NCBI GenBank assembly: GCA_963792785.1
Contig: CAWBXO010000001.1
Coordinates: forward strand, 744,001 to 808,000
DNA from: CAWIMX01 sp963792785
GTDB lineage: Bacteria > Acidobacteriota > Vicinamibacteria > Vicinamibacterales > CAVVIG01
Reading direction: 5' to 3'
DNA: 64,000 bases
Both the position numbers and the translations under genes were made by a program. How positions within the stretch are numbered: position 1 is the first letter of the stretch; each line of letters opens with the position of its first letter. Below, piece after piece: positions 1 through 10,958 of the stretch. Under the pieces are notes generated by a model, which was given only the letters and a program-made list of their open reading frames with translations, had not been told where the DNA came from and did no database searches.

Positions 1-503
1 CTTGACGTCCGACAGGTGCTGCCGCACGGCGTTGAGGGCGTGGATGTCCGCGCCCTCGCGCATCAGGCGCGACGTCGTCTCGCGCTGGTCGTCGAGGCTG
101 ACGCCGTCCGCCGGTGCGGCCAGCAGCGCCGAGGCGCCGCCCGACAGCAGCACGACGAGTCTTTCGTCCGCCGCGAGCCCTTCCGCCACGGCCAGGGCGC
201 GGCGTCCCCCTTCGATGCTGCCATCGGTCGGCGCGGGATGGCCGCCCTGAATCCATTCGAGCGGCGCGCACGGCTCGGCCGGCCCCGGCGCGACGACCAC
301 GCCGCCGCGCGCGCGCGGTCCAAACCAGGCGAGGGCCGCGGACGCCATCGGCCCGGCCGCCTTTCCGGCGGCGACGATCCGGACGGCGCCGCGCGGCGCG
401 CCGCGCTCGAGCGCGCGCGTCAGCAGCGCCGCCGCGTCGGCTGCACGAAGCCGGCCCGGACGATGGCCAGGAGATCGTCTCGAAGAGTTGTGGGAGCGGG
501 CAG
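1..503 (-). CDS. Glycerate 2-kinase (DUF4147/MOFRL family), N-terminal part, frameshifted
   Basis: The minus strand encodes the N-terminal half of a MOFRL-type glycerate 2-kinase, which phosphorylates glycerate in the cytoplasm; the C-terminal half lies beyond the left edge. Visible family motifs are IVAAGKAAGPMASAAL, the GHPAPTDGSIEGG stretch, LLSGGASALL and, at the edge, HALNAVRQHLSDVKG-type sequence. The reading frame breaks near 446: DDLLAIVRAG is in one frame and LRAADAAALL in the next, and one inserted C would join them. Upstream a TGA precedes CTG at 503 and no ATG or GTG is in frame, so the start is either lost to another indel or not recoverable. Identity is clear from the motifs. 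The break most likely reflects sequencing error, because neighbouring genes have the same damage. Confidence 0.8.
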
Positions 504-865
504 TCAGTGCGCTTGCTTGGGATCGGACCAGGCGGAAAGGCCGGTGACGACGTCGAATTGTCTTGAGGAGGTTGCTGACCAGTTCGTGGGCGTTGTCCTT
601 GGCAGCAGAGGTGTCGAGCTCGCCCATGATTCGCGCTGAGCGCCGGCTTCGACTCGGTAATGGCGCCCTCCGAATAGTACGGGCGCTGTTGCTGCAGACA
701 GCGGTGGTGTTTGAGGAATTCTTCCCGGTAGAACTCGGCGAGTGAACGGCGTGCTGCGCGCTGAATCGGCCTCGAATCGGTCACGAAGCGTGGCATGCAG
801 GTCCTCGTGAGTGGAGGTGGTTCCGTGGACTCTATTTCGAGTGTAGTGCTGTGGAAAACAGTGTG
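504..865. other. Gap between glycerate kinase and ftsX; no recognisable gene
   Basis: About 360 bases without a gene I can name. On the minus strand a frame starting at ATG 796 reads through SLAEFYREEFLKHHRCLQQQ, which has plausible amino-acid composition. It does not match a family I recognise and runs into the glycerate kinase in the wrong frame. A second frame has MGELDTSAAKDNAHELVSNL from about 626. Given the indel density here, these could be pieces of one small protein. No terminator or promoter stands out. Confidence 0.3.
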
Positions 866-1767
866 TCAAGAACTGTAGACGTCTCGCCAGGCGGCGACCA
901 GCGCCGCCCAGGCATCCGACCGCCATCCCCCCGACCACCAGCAGCACGCAGAGCCCCACAGGCAGGAACCGCACGGCCGACAGGTTGACGGCCGTGGCGA
1001 GCGGCTCCAGATAGCGCGCCCGCACCACCCAGAAGCGCCGCCCCGAGTGCGGCCAGCGCGACGAGCGCCCCCACGCCGCCCTGCAGCACGCCCTCGACGA
1101 TGAACGGGCCGCGCACGTAGGCCTCGGGCGCGCCGACCAGCTGCATGATGTCCAGCTCGTCGCGCCGCGCGTAAAGCGCGAGGCGCACGACGTTCGCCAC
1201 CGTGAGCGCCGCGGCGAGCGTCAGGATCGTGCCGAGCACGAGGCCCGCGGTGCGCAGGAGACTCACCGCGCCCAGCAGGCGCGTGAGCCATTCCTGGTCG
1301 TAGCGCACGTCGGCCACGCCCGGCATGCTGCCGCAGTTCGTCGGCCAGCGCGCCCACCCCCGCCCGGGCCGCGGTCGTCGGCCGCAGGCGGACGTCGTAC
1401 GACGCGGGAAGCGGGTTGCCGTCGAGATCACCGACCGCCGCCGCCAGGTCGCTGAACGTGGCTGCGGAAGCGCTCCAGCGCGTCGCTCTTCGAGACGTAT
1501 TCGCGCTGGGCCACGATCGGGCCCGGATGCGAGCCGCGACTCGATCGCCGCGCGGTCGCCCGGGCTGATCCCGTCGGCGAGGTACACCGACATCTCGGCG
1601 GACTCGCTCCATTCGGCGGCGAGCCGCTCCAGATTCAGCGTGACGAGCAGGAACGCGCCGAGCACGAACAGCGCGAGCGCGATCGTCGCCGTCGAGAGCA
1701 GCCCCGACTGGCGGCCGCGCCAGAGGCTGGCGAGCGCCTCCTCGAGGGCATACCGGAGCGCGCGCAT
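866..1767 (-). CDS. ftsX: Cell-division ABC transporter permease FtsX, frameshifted
   Basis: FtsX is the membrane partner of FtsE; together they regulate periplasmic cell-wall hydrolases at the division septum. The N-terminus (RYALEEALASLWRGR, then a TM segment SGLLSTATIALALFVLGAF and the periplasmic part beginning LNLERLAAEWSESAEMSVYL) is intact from ATG 1767. Later segments in other frames give the FtsX permease core (ELDIMQLVGAPEAYVRGPFI, then VEGVLQGGVGALVALAALG) and a last TM (FLPVGLCVLLVVGGMAVG), ending DVYSS-stop at 866. At least four frame changes are needed. The start overlaps the ftsE stop as TGATG, which fixes the start and the operon. The breaks are judged sequencing errors rather than decay because ftsX is normally essential or important. 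Confidence 0.82.
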
Positions 1768-2428
1768 CAGGCGACCTCCACGATGCGCCCGTGGTCGAGC
1801 GTGATCGCGCGGCGCCCGACGCGCCGGATCAGCTCGCGGTCGTGCGTGGCGACGACGACGGTCGTGCCGCGCGCGTTGATCTCGCGGAACAGGTTCATGA
1901 TCTCGAGCGACAGATCCGGATCGAGGTTGCCGGTCGGCTCGTCGGCCAGCACCAGCTGCGGATCGTTGACGAGCGCCCGCGCGATCGCGATGCGCTGCTG
2001 CTCGCCGCCCGAGAGTTCCTCGGGGAACGCGTTCATCCGGTGCTGCAGCCCGACCCACTTGAGCACCTGGAAGGTCTTGCGCTGCTGCACCGACAGCGGC
2101 ACGCCGAGCACGCGCATGACGAACGCGACGTTCTGGAACACGGTGAAGCGCGGGATCAGGCGGAAGTCCTGGAAGACGAAGCCCACCGTGCGGCGGTACG
2201 CCTGCACCTGCGCGGCGCCCCATGATCGTCCAGGTCGCGGCCGGCCACGCTGCAGCGTGCCCTCGCTCGGCAGCGTCCTCGCGCAGGAGCAGACGCAGCA
2301 ACGTCGACTTGCCGGCGCCGCTCGGGCCCGGTCAGGAACAGGAACTCGCCCTTCTCGATCTCGAGTGACAGATCGCGCAGCGCGTAGACGCCCGCGCGGT
2401 AGTCCTTCGAAGACGTGCGAGGTGTCGA

Positions 2429-2432
<4 letters not shown>
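1767..2432 (-). CDS. ftsE: Cell-division ABC transporter ATPase FtsE, frameshifted near N-terminus
   Basis: Cytoplasmic ATPase subunit of the FtsEX complex. It starts at ATG 2432 with MIDTSHVFEDYRAG-type sequence after correction. The Walker A region is recoverable across frames, followed by the uninterrupted block YRRTVGFVFQDFRLIPRFTV, signature [15 protein letters not shown], Walker [14 protein letters not shown] and the H-loop ATHDRELI. Two to three single-base indels affect residues 12-70; the rest is clean. It overlaps gatB upstream (ATGA) and ftsX downstream (TGATG), so the three are translationally coupled. The ftsE-ftsX order is standard; coupling to gatB is a local arrangement. Confidence 0.85.
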
Positions 2433-3902
<1,470 letters not shown>

Positions 3903-3906
<4 letters not shown>

Positions 3907-5516
3907 GCCCGTGGGCCCGCCTCGCGCACGGCACGGGACACCCCGGCCGCGAACGGCGTGAAGTTGTCGGCGAACATCCGCGCCAGCTTCGCCGCCTGCG
4001 CGTCGTAGTCGGCCGCGCGTCGCCCAGGTGCTGCGCGGACTGCAGCACGCTCGTCGGGCACGCCGGGACAGGCTGGCCGGCACGTCCAGGTTGAAGACGG
4101 GATCGCGCTCGTAGGCGCACGTCGTCGAGCGCGCCCGACGAGCGCCGCGCGGATCATCGCGCGCGTGTAGCGCGATCTTCATGCGCGTGCCGACGCCGTA
4201 CGGCGCCGCCGGTCCAGCCGGTGTTCACGAGCCAGACCGTCGCGCCGTGTGCGCGCGATCTTCTCGCCGAGCAGCACCGCGTACCGCTCCGGCGCCAGCG
4301 GCAGGAACGGCGCGCCGAAGCAGGTGCTGAACGTCGCCTTCGGCTCGGTCACGCCCTGCTCGGTGCCCGCGACCTTCGCGGTGTAGCCCGAGAGGAAGTG
4401 GTACATCGCGGCCGTCGGGCGTGAGGCGCGCGATCGGCGGCAGCACGCCGAACGCGTCGGCCGTGAGCATCACGACGTTCGTCGGGATGCCCGCCCTGCC
4501 CGGACGGCTCGGCGTTGTCGATGAAGCGCAGATCGGATAGGCCGCCCGCGTGTTCTCCGTGAGCCGGTCGTCGTCGAGATCGAGTGACGCGCGTGGCCGG
4601 ATCGACGGCGACGTTCTCGAGCACGGTGCCGAAGCGCCGCGTCGTCGCGATAGATCTGCGGCTCGGCCTCCGCCGACAGGCGGATCGTCTTCGCGTAGCA
4701 GCCGCCCTCGAAGTTGAAGACGCCGCGGTCGCTCCAGCCGTGCTCGTCGTCGCCGATGAGCCGGCGTTCGGGATCGCTCGACAGCGTCGTCTTGCCGGTG
4801 CCGGAGAGGCCGAAGAAGAGCGCGACGTCGCCCGCCGGCGCCGATGTTCGCCGAGCAGTGCATCGGACAGCACGCCGCGCCGCGGCAGCAGGTAGTTCAG
4901 GACGGTGAAGATCGACTTCTTGATCTCGCCGGCGTAGCTCGTGCCCGCCGATGAGGACGAGGCGCTCGGCGAAGTTCATGGCAATCGCGACGGGCTCCGA
5001 TTGCGTGCCGTGCCGCGCCGGATCGGCCTGAACGCTCGGCGCCGCGATCACCGTGAACGCCGGCTCGACGGGCGGCGCGCCGGCCGTCGCCGAGATGAAG
5101 AGGTTGCGCGCGAACAGGCTGTGCCAGGCGGTCTCGGTGATGACGCGGATCGGCAGGCGGTAGGCGGGATCGGCGCCCGCCTAGCAATCCTGGACGAACA
5201 GCTCCCGCACCTCCAGCGACGCATGGAGGTCGGCGCGAAGGCGCTGGAACGCCTCGGGCTCCATCGGCTGGTTCACGCTGCCCCACGCCACCTCGGCTCG
5301 GCTGGCCGCGTCGCGCACGATGAACTTGTCGTTGGGGGACCGGCCTGTGTGCGGGCCGGTCCGGCAGACGAGGGCGCCGTCGGCGGCGATGGTTCCCTCG
5401 CCGCGGCCGCACCGCGTGCTTCGTACAAGCGCGGCGCGCGACAGGTTCCAGTGGACCGATCCGCCGGCCGTGCCTTCGCGGTCGACGATCGCGCGTCGAC
5501 CGATGCCGGTGCTCAT
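3903..5516 (-). CDS. pckA: Phosphoenolpyruvate carboxykinase (ATP), frameshifted and with an in-frame TAG
   Basis: Catalyses oxaloacetate + ATP to PEP + CO2 in gluconeogenesis. The N-terminus is clean from ATG 5516 (AGGAG Shine-Dalgarno 6 nt upstream) through [15 protein letters not shown]. At about 5181-5183 a TAG replaces the tyrosine codon of the conserved DCYAG stretch. Further motifs are split over frames: [20 protein letters not shown], the kinase P-loop [20 protein letters not shown] with the following [32 protein letters not shown], and the C-terminal [22 protein letters not shown] end. At least six frame changes occur. All active-site motifs survive, so the gene is probably functional in the organism and damaged only in this assembly. 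The stop overlaps gatB GTG by 4 nt. Confidence 0.88.
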
Positions 5517-5674
5517 CTAAGCTCCTAACACGCGAAGGCCCAGTAACATACGACGAATTGGAAAGAGTAGTACCAGCGCCATTCGGCACAAGTCAACCAT
5601 GCGCCTGGATCGTCCTCCCCGCGCTACACTGATTAAAGACACGTTCCGGTAAACGGGATCCGTCCGCCACCGTA
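5517..5674. promoter_or_regulatory. Divergent promoter region between pckA and an ECF sigma gene
   Basis: This 158-bp region lies between two divergently transcribed genes and is less GC-rich than its flanks. A TACACT hexamer at about 5624-5629 is a possible -10 for the rightward sigma gene. The leftward side has AGGAG just before the pckA ATG. No convincing -35 element was found for either direction, so the promoter assignment rests mainly on gene arrangement. Confidence 0.4.
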
Positions 5675-6374
5675 ATGACAGGTAGAGACAACGTGGGCTC
5701 CGAGGACAACGCCCTGAAGCGGGCGCACCCGGAACCGGGACGGCGCGACAAGCCGAAGCGGCCCGTGCCGCCGGTCGTGCCGCTCACCGACGATTCGCAG
5801 CTGGCGGTCGAGATCCGCGAGCTCGTCGAATCGCGGCGAGCTGGAGGCGGCCCGCGAGCGGTTCAGCGGGCTGGTGGAGACGCACCAGCGGCGGGCGCTG
5901 CGGATCGCGTATCAGTATCTGCGCGAGACCGCGGAGGCCGACGAGGCCGTGCAGGACGCCTTCGTGAAGGTGTTCACGCACATCGGGTCGTATCGGGAAG
6001 CGTGGCCATTCGAAGTCTGGTTCACGCGGATCCTGATCAACGGCTGCCTCGATCGCCGGAAAGCCCGCGCGCGTCGGGACCGGTGGGTCATCCAGCCCGA
6101 GCGCGAGCCGGGTGTGGAGTCCGCGGTCGAGACATCGCCGGCACTGGAGCCGGGGCCCGAGGCGCGGCTGCTCAGCCGCGAGCGGCGGGCACGGCTGGCG
6201 AAGGCGATCGACACGCTCGAAGGACGGCAGCGAACGGTCTTTATGTTGTGCCATTTCGGCGATTGCACGCCGCGCGAGGTCAGCGCCATGACCGGGCTCA
6301 ACGAGTCCACGGTGCGCGTGCATCTGTTTCGGGCGGCCCGCAAGCTGCGCGGGCTGCTGGGAGGGGGCTCGTGA
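5675..6374 (+). CDS. ECF-type RNA polymerase sigma factor (one frameshift)
   Basis: Alternative sigma factor of the ECF group. Region 2 is seen as YQYLRETAEADEAVQDAFVK then VFTHIGSYREAWPFEVWFTR. Region 4 HTH is seen as IDTLEGRQRTVFMLCHFGDC then NESTVRVHLFRAARKLRGLL. The frame changes near 5838: SRR ends one frame and ELEAARERFSGL begins the next, and one extra C explains this. The ATG at 5675 gives a charged, disordered N-terminal extension of about 50 residues; GTG 5693 is an alternative. The stop overlaps the next gene's GTG (GTGA), so sigma and anti-sigma are made together. Its target promoters cannot be read from this window. Confidence 0.85.
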
Positions 6375-6988
6375 ACATCGCCCGCGCTCACCATCTGCAC
6401 GACGACACACTCTACGAGGCGTATCTGACCGCGCGCCGCGGCGTCCCCATCGACCCGCGGCTCGCCGAGCATCTGGCCGACTGCCCCGCCTGCGAGCGCC
6501 GCTACGCGGAGTTGGCGGGCGTCATGGACGATCTGGCCACCGCGGCCGACGCCGACGTCGATCGCGTGTTCCCCGCGGAGCGCCGCCGGGCGCAGCAGGC
6601 GCGCATCCTCGACCGCGTGACCCATGCGGGCCGGCCGGCCCGCGTGCTGAGCTTCCCCGGCCAGGCCGTCGCGCGCCGCCTGGGGGCCGCCCGCCCCCGC
6701 ATCGCCACGCGCTGGATCGCGGCCGGCGCCGCCGCCGGCTTGTTCATCGGCGTCGGCCTCGGGCTCTTCCTCAACGACACGACGCCCGCTCCGGAACGCG
6801 TGGCCGCGAGCCATCCCGCGGCCGCGGTGACGGCCTCACGGCTGGCCGCCACGCCGTCGCGCACCGCCGCCGACGACGACGCGTTCCTGACGGACCTCGA
6901 CCTCGCGCTCGAGAGCCCGCGCACGAGCGAGCTGCGCGGCTACGACGCGCTCACGCCCCGCGTCCGCGACGTCGTCGATATCAGATAG
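6371..6988 (+). CDS. Zinc-finger anti-sigma factor with one TM segment
   Basis: About 205 residues, starting at GTG 6371 overlapped with the sigma-factor stop. Near residue 37 is EHLADCPACERRY, the H-x3-C-x2-C core of zinc-binding anti-sigma (ZAS/zf-HC2) domains. A single membrane segment, WIAAGAAAGLFIGVGLGLFL, lies around residues 115-135, followed by an alanine-rich periplasmic tail ending at DVVDIR. By family knowledge it holds the upstream ECF factor inactive at the membrane until a periplasmic or envelope signal arrives. The periplasmic tail has no recognisable sensor domain. Confidence 0.82.
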   Translation: MNIARAHHLHDDTLYEAYLTARRGVPIDPRLAEHLADCPACERRYAELAGVMDDLATAADADVDRVFPAERRRAQQARILDRVTHAGRPARVLSFPGQAVARRLGAARPRIATRWIAAGAAAGLFIGVGLGLFLNDTTPAPERVAASHPAAAVTASRLAATPSRTAADDDAFLTDLDLALESPRTSELRGYDALTPRVRDVVDIR

Positions 6989-7023
6989 GGTGCGGGGTGC
7001 TTGGGTGCGGGGTGCGGGGGTGC
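6989..7023. repeat. GGGTGC(GGGGTGC) short-period repeat directly after a stop codon
   Basis: The 35 bases immediately after the anti-sigma TAG consist of four imperfect units of GGGTGC/GGGGTGC. They are not in a coding frame and have no inverted partner here. The element resembles, without matching, the GGGTCGGGTG arms at 25 kb and 51 kb. Confidence 0.6.
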
Positions 7024-7041
7024 TACTGGTAAGCTATTGGC

Positions 7042-8253
7042 GTGGCTGACCCCGGTGCTTCCGCGCCCGTCATCTTCCGCAAGGGCCTGAACCTGCAGGC
7101 GGCCGTCGCCGGCACGCTGGCCGAGAGCTATCACAGCGCGCTCGTCGATCGGATCAAGGCCGAGGACTTTTCGTTCCGCGCCGGCCGCCTCACCGTCCAC
7201 CTCGCGCGCGAGTTCGGCTTCTGCTACGGCGTCGACCGCGCCGTGGACTACGCCTACCAGACCCGCGAGCGCTTTCCGGATCGCCGCGTCTTCCTCACCG
7301 GCGAGATCATCCACAACCCGCACGTCAACGAGAAGCTGCGCGCCATGGGCGTCGGCTTCCTCAGCGAGACGCCCGGCGGCCTCGACGCCGCCACGGCCGA
7401 CGATGTGGTGATCCTGCCGGCGTTTGGCGTCACCATCGCCCAGCTCCAGCACCTCGAGCGCCGCGGCTGCACGCTCGTCGACACGACCTGCGGCTCCGTC
7501 CTGAACGTCTGGAAGAACGTGCGGCGCTACGCCGAGGGCGGTTTCACGTCGGTCATCCACGGCAAGGTGTGGCACGAGGAAACCCAGGCGACCGCATCAC
7601 AGGCGGTCGGCTACGGCGGCCACTACCTCGTGGTCTTCAACGGCGAGGAGACCGACGTCGTCTGCCGGTACATGCGCGAGGGCGGCCAGCCGGCCGCCTT
7701 CCTCGAGCGCTTCGCGAAGGCCGTGTCCCCGGGGTTCGATCCCGATCGCGATCTGGCGCACATCGGCCTCGCCAACCAGACGACGATGCTGATGTCGGAG
7801 TCGCTGGAGATCGGCGAGCGTCTCAAGGCCGCGATGCTCGACCGCTACGGCGCGGGAGCACTCGGCGCCCACTACCAGGCGTTCGACACGATCTGCAGCG
7901 CCACGCAGGACCGCCAGGACGCGGTCGTCGCGCTCCTCGCGGAGCGGCCCGTGGACCTGATGGTGGTGATCGGCGGCTACAACAGCAGCAACACGTGCAA
8001 CCTGGCGCGCCTCTGCGCGGCCCAGCGCCCCACGTTTCACATCGCGTCGCCGGACTGTCTCGAATCGTCCGCGCGGATCCGGCACCGGCCGGTCGGCGTC
8101 AAGGCGGAGGCGGCCGCGGACGGCTGGCTGCCCGCGAACGGCCCGGTGGCCATCGGCCTGACTTCGGGCGCCTCGACGCCGGACAACCTCGTCGGCGAGG
8201 TGATCACGCGTCTGGCGGCGTTCTGCTCCCTTGAACCGCCCCCGCGGCCCTGA
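7042..8253 (+). CDS. ispH: 4-hydroxy-3-methylbut-2-enyl diphosphate reductase (long-type IspH/LytB)
   Basis: Last enzyme of the MEP isoprenoid pathway; it reduces HMBPP to IPP/DMAPP using a [4Fe-4S] cluster. The three cluster cysteines are visible in FGFCYGVDRAV (about residue 62), DTTCGSV (about 152) and SNTCNL (about 319). Other family motifs are TGEIIHNPHVNEKL, ANQTTMLMSES, and the late conserved GLTSGASTPDNLVGE. At 403 residues it belongs to the long cyanobacterial/plant-like form rather than the ~315-residue E. coli form. The GTG at 7042 has no strong Shine-Dalgarno sequence; the real start could be slightly downstream. It sits alone between the anti-sigma gene and a peptidase. Confidence 0.9.
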   Translation: MADPGASAPVIFRKGLNLQAAVAGTLAESYHSALVDRIKAEDFSFRAGRLTVHLAREFGFCYGVDRAVDYAYQTRERFPDRRVFLTGEIIHNPHVNEKLRAMGVGFLSETPGGLDAATADDVVILPAFGVTIAQLQHLERRGCTLVDTTCGSVLNVWKNVRRYAEGGFTSVIHGKVWHEETQATASQAVGYGGHYLVVFNGEETDVVCRYMREGGQPAAFLERFAKAVSPGFDPDRDLAHIGLANQTTMLMSESLEIGERLKAAMLDRYGAGALGAHYQAFDTICSATQDRQDAVVALLAERPVDLMVVIGGYNSSNTCNLARLCAAQRPTFHIASPDCLESSARIRHRPVGVKAEAAADGWLPANGPVAIGLTSGASTPDNLVGEVITRLAAFCSLEPPPRP

Positions 8254-8272
8254 TCGGCCCGCGCGACAACCG

Positions 8273-10876
8273 ATGATGACGCGGCCCGTTCGCTTCGCCC
8301 TCGTCGCCGCGTCCCTGGCCGCGGCATTCGCCGCGGCCCTCGCGACCGCCCAGGCGCCGCCGCCCGCGCCCCGCGCCACCTTCGGCTTCGAGCCGTGCGC
8401 GGACTACCGGCTCGCCACCTACGAGCAGACCGACGCCTACTTCCGCGCGCTCGCGGCGAACTCGAACGGCCGCATGCGGATGGTCGACATGGGCCCGACC
8501 GTGCAGGGCCGCACGCAGATCATGGCGATCGTCTCGTCGGCGGCGAACCTCGCCCGGCTCGACGCGATCAAGGCGACGTCGCGCGCCCTGGCCACCGTGC
8601 GCGAGCACGGCGCCGTGCTGGACGACGCCCGCGCCCGCGAGCTCGCGCGCGCCGGCACCGCCGTCGTCTGGATCGATTTCGGCCTGCATTCGAGCGAAGT
8701 CGCGCCGGCCCAGGCCGCGCCGCTCCTCGCGTACGACCTGGTGACGGACGACTCGCCCGACATGGCGTTCATCCGCGACAACGTCGTCCTGCTGCTCGTG
8801 CCGAACATGAACCCCGACGGCACGACGATGGTGGCCGACTGGTACCGCGAGCAGCGCGGGCATCAGTGGGAAGGAACGCCGCCCGAGCTCTGGCACGTCT
8901 ACGCCGGGCACGACGACAACCGCGACTTCTACATGATGACGCAGCCGGAATCGCGGAACACCGCGCGGCAGCTCTACGAGGAGTGGTTCCCCGAGATCGT
9001 CTACAACCACCATCAGTCGGGGCCGTTTCCCGCCCGGATCTTCGTGCCGCCCTTCGACGACCCGATGAACCCGAACATCCCGCCGCTGGTGATGCGCGAC
9101 GTCAACGCCGTCGGCGACGCGATCGCGCGCCGGCTCGACGAGGAAGGCAAGCGCGGGGCCGTGTCGCGCGTGGGCTTCGACGCGTGGTGGAACGGCGGCA
9201 TGCGCACGGCGCCGTACTTCCACAACATGGTCGGCATCCTCACCGAGACGAGCCATGCATCGGCCACGCCCCGCGTCTACGACCCGCGCGAGTTCCCCGA
9301 GACGTTCGCCAACGGCGCGTCCACGCGCGAGCCGTCCGTGTACTACCCGACGCCGTACCGCGGCGGCGAGTGGCACCTGCGCGACAGCTGCGACTACATC
9401 GTGACCGCGTCGAAGGCGGTGCTCGACATCGGCGCGCGCCGGCGCGAGGAATGGCTCTACGACATCTACCGGATGGGCCGCGACGCCATCAAGGCCCACC
9501 GCGGCGAGACCTACGTCGTGCCGGCGGCCCAGTGGGATCCGAACAGCGCCTACAAGCTCGTGGACGTCCTGCAACTGGGCGGCGTCGAGATCGCACAGGC
9601 ACGAGAGGCCTTCACGGCCGGCGGGCAGCACTACGCGGCCGGCAGCTTCCTGATCCCAGGCGGCCAGCCGTTCGAACCCTACGTCCGCGACCTGCTGACG
9701 CCGCAGGTCTACCCCGACATGCGCCTCTATCCGGACGGACCGCCGAAGCGGCCGTACGACATCACGGGCTGGACCCTCCCCTACCAGATGGGCGTGCGCG
9801 TGGACCACGTGGACGAAGCCGTCATCGTCGACGCGGCGCCGCTTCCGCACGGCGGCCTGTCCCGGACCTTCATCAAGCAGGACCTCCCGGCCGGCACGAT
9901 CGCCCTCGATGGCCGCTCGAACGCCGCCTTCGCGGCGGTCAATGCGCGTTTGTCCGCGGGTCTGCCCGTGTATCGGACCACCGGAACCGTCACGACGGCG
10001 GAGGGCAACTGGCCGGCCGGCACGTTCGTCTTCCCGCTCGGCCCGTCGAGCCGCGCGGTGTTCCCGGCGCCGTTTACCCCGCTGGACGACGCGGCCGTGG
10101 CGCGGCTGCGCGCCGACGGCGCCGTGTGGCGCGTGCGTCCACCGCGCATCGGCGTCTACCACGCCTGGGGCGGGAACATGGACGAGGGCTGGACGCGCTG
10201 GGTGCTCGAGCAGTTCGACTTCCCGTACACCCCCGTCCACGACGCCGACATCCGCGCCGGCGGCCTGCGCGCGCGCTTCGACACCCTCGTCCTGCCCGAC
10301 GCGACCGCGCAGCAGATGATCGAGGGCCTCCGCCCGGGCACGATGCCGCCCGAGTACACCGGCGGCATGACCGAGGCCGGCGTCAGGAACCTCCGCACCT
10401 TCGTCCAGGAGGGCGGCACGCTCGTCGCGCTCGACAACGCGGCGGAGCTGGCGATTCAGGCGCTCGACCTGCCCGTTCGCGACGTCACGGCCGAGGCGCG
10501 GCCCTCGGACTTCTTCGTGCCGGGCACGATCCTGCGGCTGCGCGTCGATCCGGACGAGCCGGTGGCCTACGGCATGCCCCCCGGCGCGGCCGCGTTCTTC
10601 GCGCGCAGCCCGGCGTTCACCGTCACGGCGCCCGGCGCCGCGCGGATCGCGGCGTCCTACCCGGACACGAACCTTCTGATGAGCGGTTGGCTGCTCGGTG
10701 AACCGATCCTGCGCGGCCGGGCGGCCGTCGTCGATGTGCCGGTCGGCCGGGGACGGGCGGTGCTGCTCGGCTTCCGCACGCAGCACCGCGGTCAGTCCTA
10801 CGGGACGTTCAAGCTGCTGTTCAACAGCCTGCTGCTGGGATCGTCCGAGCCGGTCAAGGGAGACACGGAGTTCTGA
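8273..10876 (+). CDS. Secreted M14-family zinc carboxypeptidase-like protein
   Basis: About 867 residues. An N-terminal signal peptide (TRPVRFALVAASLAAAFAAA) ends near AQA. The M14-type fold is indicated by HSSE at residues 139-142 (the H-x2-E zinc motif), an NMNPDG motif near 178, NHHQSG near 245 supplying the third zinc ligand, and a late glutamate in GILTETSH (about 325). The C-terminal half (residues 400-867) contains a glutamine-amidotransferase-like/ThuA-like region ending in FRTQHRGQSYGTFKLLFN. ATG 8273 is chosen because it directly precedes the signal peptide and avoids overlap with ispH. The last residues (GDTEF) are encoded by sequence resembling the adjacent GAGACAC repeat, so the C-terminus may have been reshaped by that repeat. 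Substrate is unknown. Confidence 0.8.
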   Translation: MMTRPVRFALVAASLAAAFAAALATAQAPPPAPRATFGFEPCADYRLATYEQTDAYFRALAANSNGRMRMVDMGPTVQGRTQIMAIVSSAANLARLDAIKATSRALATVREHGAVLDDARARELARAGTAVVWIDFGLHSSEVAPAQAAPLLAYDLVTDDSPDMAFIRDNVVLLLVPNMNPDGTTMVADWYREQRGHQWEGTPPELWHVYAGHDDNRDFYMMTQPESRNTARQLYEEWFPEIVYNHHQSGPFPARIFVPPFDDPMNPNIPPLVMRDVNAVGDAIARRLDEEGKRGAVSRVGFDAWWNGGMRTAPYFHNMVGILTETSHASATPRVYDPREFPETFANGASTREPSVYYPTPYRGGEWHLRDSCDYIVTASKAVLDIGARRREEWLYDIYRMGRDAIKAHRGETYVVPAAQWDPNSAYKLVDVLQLGGVEIAQAREAFTAGGQHYAAGSFLIPGGQPFEPYVRDLLTPQVYPDMRLYPDGPPKRPYDITGWTLPYQMGVRVDHVDEAVIVDAAPLPHGGLSRTFIKQDLPAGTIALDGRSNAAFAAVNARLSAGLPVYRTTGTVTTAEGNWPAGTFVFPLGPSSRAVFPAPFTPLDDAAVARLRADGAVWRVRPPRIGVYHAWGGNMDEGWTRWVLEQFDFPYTPVHDADIRAGGLRARFDTLVLPDATAQQMIEGLRPGTMPPEYTGGMTEAGVRNLRTFVQEGGTLVALDNAAELAIQALDLPVRDVTAEARPSDFFVPGTILRLRVDPDEPVAYGMPPGAAAFFARSPAFTVTAPGAARIAASYPDTNLLMSGWLLGEPILRGRAAVVDVPVGRGRAVLLGFRTQHRGQSYGTFKLLFNSLLLGSSEPVKGDTEF

Positions 10877-10940
10877 CCACAGAGACACAGAGACACAGAG
10901 AAGAGAAGATCTTCTTCTCCGTGTCTCTGTGTCTCCGTGG
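10877..10940. repeat. 64-bp near-perfect palindrome with CCAC...GTGG ends (GAGACAC arms)
   Basis: Begins at the first base after the peptidase TGA. The left arm CCACAGAGACACAGAGACAC is mirrored on the right with only A/G differences and a 2-base insertion, meeting at AAGATCTT with no loop. It lies between two convergent genes, so it could serve as a bidirectional terminator. However, the arms match the outer arms of the element at 36267-36491, which suggests a dispersed repeat family rather than a simple terminator. Confidence 0.85.
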
Positions 10941-10958
10941 TTGGATCTCGGTGTCTCT

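Noticed and set aside
5675..6988. Single fused sigma/anti-sigma protein in one frame
   Set aside because: The apparent long frame arises from a one-base shift; region 2 and 4 sigma motifs lie in another frame ending at 6374, and the anti-sigma has its own overlapping GTG.
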